A DNA stretch of 7,415 bases from positions 1 to 7,415 of the forward strand of contig CAUZJA010000145.1 of assembly GCA_963579925.1 (NCBI GenBank), read 5' to 3'. Made by a program: the position numbers and the translations under genes. Below, piece by piece: positions 1-6,046 of the stretch. The notes beneath the pieces were generated by a model, which made no database searches, was not told the origin of the DNA, and was given only the letters and a program-made list of their open reading frames with translations. Source of the stretch: UBA1151 sp963579925 (GTDB lineage: Bacteria; Chloroflexota; Dehalococcoidia; Lucifugimonadales; Lucifugimonadaceae). Positions within the stretch are counted from its first letter, which is position 1. Each line of letters opens with the position of its first letter.

Positions 1-1
1 C

Positions 2-379
2 ACGCTGTTCTTTAGTTTCATCATTCCAATGTGGACGCTGATGTGGAACTTCATCCGCGTGAGTATGCGAGGACCAACAATCCTGGCAGTCGTCATCATC
101 TTCGGTACTCTGCTGGATCGGGTTCGACTAACCGTTGGTCCGTGGAGCATTGAAGATATCAACGAAAAGTTCCTGACTGAAATACCAGAGACTGTCTGGC
201 CTGATCTCTGGGACATCTTCATGTTCATTGGAATGTTCGGTGGAGCAGCATTCCTGTTCCTGCTTGTTACTCGACTGGTTCCCGCGGTCTCACTGTGGGA
301 AATCCAGCAATCAAGACTAATTTCCAAGCCGGCGATGTACATGCGCGGCGAGGTTGAAATCGTGGGCAAGCCCGATTAG
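2..379 (+). CDS. NrfD/PsrC-family membrane subunit, C-terminal part (probably ActF-like ACIII subunit), 5' truncated
   Basis: The reading frame is open to the left edge, so the first ATG at 29 is internal and only about 125 C-terminal residues are visible. They hold the end of one membrane helix, a full helix ending in GTLLDRVRLTVGPW, an extracytoplasmic-looking loop, a last helix ending in TRLVPAVSLWEI, and a polar tail of about 25 residues. The two landmarks, an acidic-Arg pair after one helix and R-x-x-P-x-x-x-L-x-E after the last, match the same points in the following ActC (LERF and RFFPLIPLFE) at similar spacing (51 against 47 residues), so this is an NrfD-type subunit. ACIII contains two such subunits, ActC and ActF. 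As the next gene is the better ActC match, this is probably the ActF-like partner, although ActF usually follows ActE. The family is well supported; the ActF assignment is an inference. Confidence 0.7.
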   Translation, partial: TLFFSFIIPMWTLMWNFIRVSMRGPTILAVVIIFGTLLDRVRLTVGPWSIEDINEKFLTEIPETVWPDLWDIFMFIGMFGGAAFLFLLVTRLVPAVSLWEIQQSRLISKPAMYMRGEVEIVGKPD

Positions 380-403
380 GCGCTGCGGAGTATTTAGCTA
401 AAC

Positions 404-1783
404 ATGCGACAAGGCAGACAACTCGACGAGATCAGGATCAACAAGGAACTCCTTAATGGAGCCCTTGAAACTCCTGCTTGGTGGAAATGGGCAGTTCTTA
501 TTCTGTTCACCATCGTTATATCGGGGTTCGTCGTTTTCGGAATCCAGACCAACAAGGGTCTTGGAGTAACCGGACTTTCCCGTCCGGTTTTCTGGGGCGC
601 CTACATCACGACGTTCGTGTTCTGGGTTGGTATCTCACACGCTGGAATCATGATTTCAGCCATCCTCAGGCTTACCCAGGCTGAGTGGCGACGTCCTGTA
701 ACCAGAGCGGCCGAACTCCTTACGGTGTTCTCCCTGCTGACAGCGCTATCGTTCCCGGTAATTCACGCCGGTCGACCGTGGCGCATCATCTACTGGATCT
801 TCCCGTATGACTTCGCACGCGGTCTCTGGCCTAACGTCCGTTCACCACTGGTGTGGGACCCGGCCGCTATTGGTACGTACCTGACAGGAAGTACCCTCTT
901 CCTCTACGTGGCACTTCTGCCAGACCTTGGCGTACTTCGTGACCGCACAACTGGTTGGAAGCACGCCATGTACGGTGCGCTCTCACTTGGTTGGAGAGGA
1001 AACCCTAGACAGTGGCGTCTGCAGACTGTTGCTGGCGTCCTTCTCTCAGCCTTGATGCTCCCAATCTTCGTGTCAGTGCACTCCATAGTCTCCTGGGACT
1101 TTGCGGTGACGCCTGGTGTTGAAGGTTGGAACTCAACTATTTTTGCTCCCTACTTCGTGATTGGTGCTGTCCACTCCGGTGTGTCAGCTGTAGTCACGAT
1201 GATGGCGCTTATGCGCTGGCTCTGGAAGTGGGACAACTTCATCCGACCTGAGCACTTCGACGCTCTTGCAAGACTTCTTATAGTCGTTGCTGTTGCGTGG
1301 TTCGGCTTTACGATCGTTGAAATCCTCTTCAGCCTCTACACCCTGGAGGGCCCTGAACTGGCCTTCCGTGATATGCAGATATTCCAGTGGCCATGGGCTG
1401 GTTTGTTTGTAGTTTTCCTCTTAACCGGTTTCTTTATTCCGGTAACGATGTGGCTATTCAAAGGCGTGAGAAACTCAATCGCTTTGATGTTCTGGACCTC
1501 AATCCTGGTCAACATCGGTATGTGGCTGGAGAGATTCCTGATTGTTGTACCTGCGCTGGCTCGAAAGCAGCCGTTTGTGTACACATGGGGTAGCTACCAA
1601 CCAAGCATCGTTGAATTCGCGATGATGGCCTGGTCGTTCGCATTCGTGTCAATGAACATGTTGCTGTTCGCCCGGTTCTTCCCACTGATACCTCTATTCG
1701 AAAGTAAAGAGGCCATGATCTTCACCACTGAAATGAAGATCGGCCGCACAACGATTCCAGCAGTCTTGCGGGAGCAGGAGTAA
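404..1783 (+). CDS. actC: Alternative complex III quinol-binding membrane subunit ActC (NrfD family)
   Basis: This is a complete 459-residue NrfD/PsrC-family protein with about ten hydrophobic segments (roughly residues 27-47, 62-90, 106-120, 153-173, 207-228, 245-268, 288-312, 328-350, 359-380 and 402-425). Conserved ActC-like motifs are WVGISHAG (His79), HAGRPWRIIYW (His121, Arg124), RSPLVWD (146-152), LGWRGNPRQW (195-204), SVHSIVSWDFA (His226, Asp232) and NIGMWLERF (370-378). In ACIII, ActC forms the quinol oxidation site and is proposed to contribute to proton translocation in the cytoplasmic membrane; the length fits the family. The start has GGAG at 387-390, a rather long 13 bases upstream. 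The gene begins 24 bases after the preceding NrfD-like gene and ends 5 bases before actD, as expected in one operon. Other NrfD complexes such as Psr are possible in principle, but the downstream DUF3341 and cytochrome genes point to ACIII. Confidence 0.9.
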   Translation: MRQGRQLDEIRINKELLNGALETPAWWKWAVLILFTIVISGFVVFGIQTNKGLGVTGLSRPVFWGAYITTFVFWVGISHAGIMISAILRLTQAEWRRPVTRAAELLTVFSLLTALSFPVIHAGRPWRIIYWIFPYDFARGLWPNVRSPLVWDPAAIGTYLTGSTLFLYVALLPDLGVLRDRTTGWKHAMYGALSLGWRGNPRQWRLQTVAGVLLSALMLPIFVSVHSIVSWDFAVTPGVEGWNSTIFAPYFVIGAVHSGVSAVVTMMALMRWLWKWDNFIRPEHFDALARLLIVVAVAWFGFTIVEILFSLYTLEGPELAFRDMQIFQWPWAGLFVVFLLTGFFIPVTMWLFKGVRNSIALMFWTSILVNIGMWLERFLIVVPALARKQPFVYTWGSYQPSIVEFAMMAWSFAFVSMNMLLFARFFPLIPLFESKEAMIFTTEMKIGRTTIPAVLREQE

Positions 1784-1788
1784 CGGGC

Positions 1789-2295
1789 ATGGCAAAAACC
1801 AGCATTCTTGGCCTATATGAGGATCCAGAAGACGGCGCAAAGGCAATGGACGCCCTGCACGCAGTGGGCATGGATCCAAACGACTTCGATGTACTTACCG
1901 GTACGCCATACCCTGAAGGAGCCTTCGGGGAGCACGTGCCGCAGCATCGCCTCTTCCGGTTCCCAGTCTTCGGAGCGATGGTTGGCTTTACGCTGGCTAT
2001 CCTCTTCACTGCAGGTACCCAGCTGGCGTGGCCCATCGTTACCGGCGGTAAGCCAATCTTGGCTATCCCGGCAATGTTGATCATCACCTATGAATTGACG
2101 ATGCTCTCCGCAGTCATCATGACTGTGATTGGCATCCTGTTTGAATCACGACTACCAAACTTTGCCCCTGGCGCGTACGACACGCGAATCACAGAGGGAT
2201 ATGTTGGAGTTGTGGTCTCAGTCGATGAAGGCCGAGAGAGTGAATTCGAAGAGATCTTGAACACCGCAGGCGCAATGGAGACCAAGCGAGCGTGA
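1789..2295 (+). CDS. actD: Alternative complex III subunit ActD (DUF3341)
   Basis: This 168-residue protein has the DUF3341 layout: an N-terminal alpha/beta cytoplasmic region beginning SILGLYEDPEDGAKAMDAL, the loop TGTPYPEGAFGEH (residues 37-49), a first membrane helix at about 59-80, the family signature GGKPILAIPA (86-95), a second helix at about 97-118 preceded by YELTML, and a C-terminal region with GYVGVVVSVD (137-146). ActD is the small two-helix subunit of ACIII that packs against ActC in the cytoplasmic membrane; it carries no cofactor and its exact role is unclear. AGGAG at 1776-1780, 8 bases before the ATG, is a good ribosome binding site inside the end of actC. The stop codon overlaps the GTG start of actE in the four bases GTGA, suggesting translational coupling. 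Confidence 0.9.
   Translation: MAKTSILGLYEDPEDGAKAMDALHAVGMDPNDFDVLTGTPYPEGAFGEHVPQHRLFRFPVFGAMVGFTLAILFTAGTQLAWPIVTGGKPILAIPAMLIITYELTMLSAVIMTVIGILFESRLPNFAPGAYDTRITEGYVGVVVSVDEGRESEFEEILNTAGAMETKRA
2277..2280 (+). promoter_or_regulatory. Ribosome binding site supporting the GTG start of actE
   Basis: GGAG lies 11 bases upstream of the GTG at 2292, within the end of actD. It favours the overlapping GTG start over the in-frame ATG at 2325, which has no comparable purine-rich site at normal spacing. Confidence 0.5.
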
Positions 2296-2894
2296 CGACT
2301 CTGTCTGGAATTTTTGAGCCAAAAATGATTGGATCTCGGCGTGTAAAGCCGATGTGGATCATCGCGGCTATTGCAGTCCTTGGAATCCTGAGTACCGCCT
2401 GCTTCCCCAAGCAAGGTTCGTACCCAATTGAGATCTTCACGGAGATGCACTACTCACAGTCATTCAAAGCGCAGGAGCCACCAAGGCTCGACGCAGTTCG
2501 TGGTGCAGAGGTCTTCGTAAGCCTCGGCATAGATGGCGTTCTGGCGATGACTGAACGACAGGAACGTGCGTACGATCCGGCGGTTGCCGCTGAGTTGTTC
2601 AGAGTCAACTGTTCTGTTTGCCACGGCGTTGGTGGTCTGGGCGATGGTGCCATCAACCAGCACCTGACGGCCACAGACAGCTACTTCGCTTCCCAGAATG
2701 ACGGTCAGACCTACTCGGCCGCCCCAAACATTCTTGATAGCAGTCAGACCAAGTTCTCAGATGAGGCGTTCTTCGCGTTCATCTCAAACGGTCAAAACGT
2801 GATGCCTCGCTTCAGCCTTCTTCTCAGTGAAGAGGACCGGTGGGATATCGTGAACTACGTGTACGATACTGAGAGTGGGCTGGGTACACGCTAG
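2292..2894 (+). CDS. actE: Monohaem cytochrome c lipoprotein, ACIII subunit ActE
   Basis: This is a 200-residue class I-type cytochrome c. The haem site CSVCH is at residues 107-111, and the likely axial Met171 sits in NGQNVMPRF, followed by the usual C-terminal helix EEDRWDIVNYVYD (180-192). The N-terminus has positive residues, a hydrophobic run and the lipobox ILSTAC (Cys37), so the mature protein should be lipid-anchored on the outer face of the membrane. The region after the lipobox (MHYSQSFKAQEPPRLD) resembles the conserved N-terminal stretch of ActE. In ACIII this subunit is thought to pass electrons on to soluble cytochrome c or the oxidase. The chosen GTG start overlaps the actD stop by four bases; ATG at 2325 (residue 12) is an alternative that still keeps the whole signal peptide. 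ActE depends on covalent haem attachment, which links it to the ccm genes that follow. Confidence 0.88.
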   Translation: MTTLSGIFEPKMIGSRRVKPMWIIAAIAVLGILSTACFPKQGSYPIEIFTEMHYSQSFKAQEPPRLDAVRGAEVFVSLGIDGVLAMTERQERAYDPAVAAELFRVNCSVCHGVGGLGDGAINQHLTATDSYFASQNDGQTYSAAPNILDSSQTKFSDEAFFAFISNGQNVMPRFSLLLSEEDRWDIVNYVYDTESGLGTR

Positions 2895-2908
2895 CCCGAT
2901 CGCGGGCT
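2893..2908 (+). other. Small hairpin overlapping the actE stop codon
   Basis: AGCCCG pairs perfectly with CGGGCT around the loop ATCG, giving a 6-bp GC-rich stem whose first bases belong to the actE stop codon. No T-run follows, so it is not a standard intrinsic terminator. It could weaken read-through or stabilise the 3' end of the ACIII message ahead of ccmH, or be chance. Confidence 0.35.
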
Positions 2909-2973
2909 TGATCTCGGAGCGCGGTAACCGGATCACAATCAACCGGTTTCCAAGCGCAACGGAGTTGTAAGAG

Positions 2974-3570
2974 ATGGTCATCGTCCCAATGGCGATACGT
3001 TCCAGTCGCAGACCGCACATTCTGTACCTGTTCGTCGCGCTACTTCTTATCATTGCAGCAGCGTGCGGGTCAGCTGAGCAAACGTTGGAGCAACAGGCCA
3101 GTTCGATGGACAAGAAGTTCATGTGTCCCGTCTGCCCTGGTGAAACGATTGATCAGGCACAAGTCCAGATCGCCAAAGACATGCGTCAAATCATTCGTGA
3201 CAAGCTGGCCGTTGGAGAAACCGAGAACGATATCTCCCAATTCTTCGTCGAACGCTACGGTATCCAGGTGCTTGCATCGCCACCAACTACGGGCTTCAAC
3301 TCACTGGTCTGGATCGTCCCTCCGGTAGTCTTAACAATTGCACTCTCAGCGCTCTACATGATCCTTCGTGACATGAGGAAAGGCCGAGCGGAGTTGGCAA
3401 TGAGCACCTCGACCGCAACATCACGCACAACCAAAAACCCGCTTGCACCGTATCTAGATGCGGTTGATGAAGAGATGCGGCAATCTAACACTCAACGTCC
3501 CGGTGCCAAAGATACGGCATCTGCACGCTCAGCAGTCGCGGACAACGGATCAAATGAAGTGAATGGTTAG
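2974..3570 (+). CDS. ccmH: Cytochrome c maturation protein CcmH (CcmH/CycL/NrfF family)
   Basis: The product has 198 residues. CcmH keeps the haem-binding CxxCH cysteines of apocytochromes reduced and helps present them for haem ligation by CcmF. The core is FMCPVCPGETIDQAQ (Cys51, Cys54) followed by the helical region KDMRQIIRDKLAVGE and SQFFVERYGIQVLASPP, which is the standard three-helix CcmH domain; the family consensus at the cysteines is LRCxxCQ, here MCPVCPG. The N-terminus carries a hydrophobic stretch ending AAAC (Cys31), a plausible but non-ideal lipobox. A second membrane helix spans about 109-131, followed by a 67-residue polar tail containing NPLAPYLDAVDEEMR. GGAG at 2961-2964, 9 bases ahead of the ATG, supports this start; ATG at 2989 is an alternative. 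ccmF begins two bases after the stop. Confidence 0.9.
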   Translation: MVIVPMAIRSSRRPHILYLFVALLLIIAAACGSAEQTLEQQASSMDKKFMCPVCPGETIDQAQVQIAKDMRQIIRDKLAVGETENDISQFFVERYGIQVLASPPTTGFNSLVWIVPPVVLTIALSALYMILRDMRKGRAELAMSTSTATSRTTKNPLAPYLDAVDEEMRQSNTQRPGAKDTASARSAVADNGSNEVNG

Positions 3571-3572
3571 GG

Positions 3573-5609
3573 ATGGCTGAACTAGGTCAACTGACACTAC
3601 TGCTAGGGCTGGCGCTCACGGTGTACGCCACGCTCGGTTCCGTGCTCGGCGCTCGCAAAGGCGTTCCAGAGCTCGTCGTCAGCGCGCGCAATGCCACGTA
3701 CCTGATTACGGTCGTCGGTGGTGCCGCTGCGGTCGCGCTGATAGCTGCGTTCGTAACCAACGACTTCTCAATCGAATACGTCTATGGCCACAGCAGCACC
3801 GCTATGGACCGTGCATTCCTCTGGGTGGCCTTCTTCAGTGGCAATGAGGGTTCGCTGCTGTTCATCGTGCTAACGCTGTCGCTGATGACCAGCGTGGCTT
3901 TGTTCCTGTCTCCACGCAACTTCACCGACGCACTCCCCTACACCACCGCAATCCTGAGCGGGATCATGGGGTTCTTCTTCTTCGTACTCGTCTTCTTCGC
4001 CAGCCCCTTCGCCCCGCTTGATTTCGTCGCAACAGAAGGCCTTGGCATCAATCCACTATTGACGCATCCCGGCATGTTCATCCATCCACCACTGCAGATG
4101 GCGGGGCTTGTAGGCATTGCAGTCCCCTTTGCCTTTGCGTTCGGCTCGCTAATAGCTGGCAAGACAAGAGACGAATGGCTGGACGCCGCCCGAGTCTCCG
4201 CAATAGTCATCTGGGCGCTACTTGGCTCCGGAATGCTACTGGGAGCATGGTGGGCCTACACAATCCTTGGCTGGGGTGGCTACTGGTCCTGGGACCCCAT
4301 CGAGAACGTGGCTTTCATGCCCTTTCTGGCGCTCACAACGTTCATCCACTCCGTCATGGTGCAGAAACGCCGCGGAATGTTCCGTATGTGGAACGTGGTG
4401 CTATTGAGCGTTGCATTTGTGCTGGCGCAATTTGGCATGTTCATCAACCGCGGCGGCCCCGTTGTATCCGTCCACTCGTTCGGAGCCTCCACTCTGGGTG
4501 CCATCTTCCTCACCTTCATGCTCTTCAGCCTGGCGTTTGCCCTCTTCGTCTTCTTCTGGCGCTTCAACGATCTGAAAAGCGACCGTCCGCTCGAGTCGTT
4601 CCTCTCTCGCGAGGCGTCTTTCCTGCTCAACAACTTCCTCCTGCTGGGCATCGTAGGCGTGACCCTATGGGGGGTGTTATTCCCACTTGCCTCTGAGTTC
4701 GCCCAGGAAGAGACGGTCACCGTCTCGGCGCCCTACTTCAACCGAATCAACGGCCCAATGCTCCTCGCGCTGGTGCTACTAATGGGAGTAGGACCTGTTC
4801 TTCCGTGGCGTAGGGCCAACAGAGCCTCACTGAACCGCTGGCTACTGTGGCCAGCAATACTTGCCATATTAGCGTTCATCGGGATGGTGGCAAGCGGCCT
4901 TGAGGAACCTATAGCTCTCTTCTCATTTAGCGTACTGATATTCGTCTCCACATCCATTGGACAGGAGTGGTATCGCGGCACGATGGCCCGTCGACGCGCC
5001 GGCGACAACATCGCCGTAGGCTTCTGGAAACTTGTCAATGGAAACCGACCGCGTCACGGCGGCTACGTGGTTCACATATCGATACTGGTGCTCGCCTTCG
5101 GGGTTATTGGAACGGGGTTCTACAGCCAGCGGGAAGACACGGTCCTGAATCTCGGCGAAAGCTTTGAGATTGATAACTATCGACTTGAGTTCGCTGGCCA
5201 TGAAGAAGAGCCACGCGCCGACCGACTTGCGCAGTGGGCGATCATTAACGTATTCAAGGATGGTAAATACGTTGGGCAAGTAAAGCCATGGAGCGCCTTT
5301 TACCCGGGATTCAACCAGGTATCTGTGCGAGCAGGAATCGCGACCGGGCCGATCGAAGATCTTTACATCGTCCCAACAGACTTCCTGAATTCACGGGGCG
5401 AAGGAGTTCTTGCCGGCGGCGGTCCGGTGACACGCGCCATATTCAGAGTGAGCATCAACCCCCTGGCCTGGTGGCTGTGGATGGCAGGCCCGATATTCAT
5501 TCTTGGATCGGTCATCGCCCTCTGGCCGCAACCGGCGGTAGAGTTAAGTCCTGCCATCAACAGACGTCGACGGCCTACAAGCGCCGCAGCGTTACAAGCG
5601 GGAGACTAG
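3573..5609 (+). CDS. ccmF: Cytochrome c haem lyase subunit CcmF
   Basis: CcmF is the multi-pass membrane subunit that takes haem from CcmE and, with CcmH, attaches it to apocytochrome c on the outer face of the membrane. The 678 residues are close to the usual length. The WWD haem-handling motif is WGGYWSWDPIENVAFMPFL (234-252). Four histidines corresponding to the haem-ligating set of CcmF are present: His171 in FIHPPLQ, His259 in TFIHS, His301 in SVHSF and His501 in GGYVVHIS. The N-terminal region has the family's FFSGNEGSLL (88-97), and the C-terminal part has an extracytoplasmic beta-rich region (about 520-625) before the last helix NPLAWWLWMAGPIF. No frameshift is seen. The start is two bases after the ccmH stop, without a strong ribosome binding site, so translation is probably coupled. 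No ccmE lies in this window. Confidence 0.95.
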   Translation: MAELGQLTLLLGLALTVYATLGSVLGARKGVPELVVSARNATYLITVVGGAAAVALIAAFVTNDFSIEYVYGHSSTAMDRAFLWVAFFSGNEGSLLFIVLTLSLMTSVALFLSPRNFTDALPYTTAILSGIMGFFFFVLVFFASPFAPLDFVATEGLGINPLLTHPGMFIHPPLQMAGLVGIAVPFAFAFGSLIAGKTRDEWLDAARVSAIVIWALLGSGMLLGAWWAYTILGWGGYWSWDPIENVAFMPFLALTTFIHSVMVQKRRGMFRMWNVVLLSVAFVLAQFGMFINRGGPVVSVHSFGASTLGAIFLTFMLFSLAFALFVFFWRFNDLKSDRPLESFLSREASFLLNNFLLLGIVGVTLWGVLFPLASEFAQEETVTVSAPYFNRINGPMLLALVLLMGVGPVLPWRRANRASLNRWLLWPAILAILAFIGMVASGLEEPIALFSFSVLIFVSTSIGQEWYRGTMARRRAGDNIAVGFWKLVNGNRPRHGGYVVHISILVLAFGVIGTGFYSQREDTVLNLGESFEIDNYRLEFAGHEEEPRADRLAQWAIINVFKDGKYVGQVKPWSAFYPGFNQVSVRAGIATGPIEDLYIVPTDFLNSRGEGVLAGGGPVTRAIFRVSINPLAWWLWMAGPIFILGSVIALWPQPAVELSPAINRRRRPTSAAALQAGD

Positions 5610-5666
5610 CGCCACGCGACCGCCTGTTCCTGACACACCTCATTTGAGCGAATACTCGATCGGCAC

Positions 5667-5670
5667 GGAG
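5667..5670 (+). promoter_or_regulatory. Ribosome binding site deciding a TTG start
   Basis: GGAG lies 5 bases upstream of the TTG at 5676. The frame has no ATG before the membrane helix; the first in-frame Met is around residue 84, well after the helix, so this site and the TTG define the likely start. Confidence 0.55.
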
Positions 5671-5675
5671 ACTCT

Positions 5676-6035
5676 TTGGGAATAGCAATCGGCATACTCA
5701 TCACTATCGCGGTGGTGGTGATCATCGCTTGGCCATTCCTGCGTAGCAGGAGAAGACGCTCCGGAGCATCGGCAGAACTATCTGATGCTGGCCAACTCAG
5801 GGTTGCTAGAGAAGAGATCTACGATCAGATCAGGCAGCTTGAGGCCGACTACAACGCGCAGATAGTTCGTGAAGATGAGTACCAATCCCATCTTCGTGAA
5901 CTGAGGCTCCGTGCGGCAGAATTGATGCGAACCCAGGATCAGTTGCCAGAGAAACTGAGCGACGATGATCTTCTGGAGCTTGAAATACAAGCTGCCCGCA
6001 AGGCCTCCACGGCCACGGAAAATATCTCAGAATAA
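5676..6035 (+). CDS. Small single-pass membrane protein with CcmI-like N-terminal architecture
   Basis: This 119-residue protein starts with TTG. It has one N-terminal membrane helix (about residues 3-22), a basic stop-transfer stretch RSRRRR, and then a cytoplasmic helical or coiled-coil region: REEIYDQIRQLEADYNAQIV (45-64), a short turn, EDEYQSHLRELRLRAAELMR (66-85), and a weak acidic tail. There are no cysteines or histidine clusters suggesting a cofactor. The helix, basic patch and helix-turn-helix hairpin recall the N-terminal segment of CcmI, which in System I helps CcmF/CcmH deliver apocytochrome c, but the TPR part of CcmI is absent. It lies 66 bases after ccmF and 11 bases before the next gene. 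A role in cytochrome c maturation is inferred from position and layout only. Confidence 0.6.
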   Translation: MGIAIGILITIAVVVIIAWPFLRSRRRRSGASAELSDAGQLRVAREEIYDQIRQLEADYNAQIVREDEYQSHLRELRLRAAELMRTQDQLPEKLSDDDLLELEIQAARKASTATENISE

Positions 6036-6046
6036 TCCGTCCAGGA

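Noticed and set aside
29..31. ATG at 29 as a true gene start
   Set aside because: The same frame is open to the left edge and the hydrophobic residues before it continue a membrane helix, so the gene is cut by the window edge.
1722..2087. A 121-codon minus-strand open frame across the actC end and actD
   Set aside because: It is antisense to two well-supported genes and its translation has no family features.
2088..2450. A 120-codon minus-strand open frame opposite actD and actE
   Set aside because: It is antisense to conserved ACIII genes, shows no motif and has no clear ribosome binding context.
2908..2939. A sigma70-like promoter (TTGATC and CACAAT) before ccmH
   Set aside because: The spacer would be 20 bases and the -10 match is poor, so there is no real support.
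4175..4696. A 173-codon plus-strand open frame inside ccmF
   Set aside because: It lies wholly within ccmF in another frame, has Arg/Pro/His-rich low-quality composition and no recognisable motif, while the ccmF frame carries the conserved WWD motif across the same bases.
5610..5675. Possible promoter or terminator in the gap after ccmF
   Set aside because: No stable inverted repeat, T-run or convincing -35/-10 pair is visible in these 66 bases, apart from the ribosome binding site at its end.
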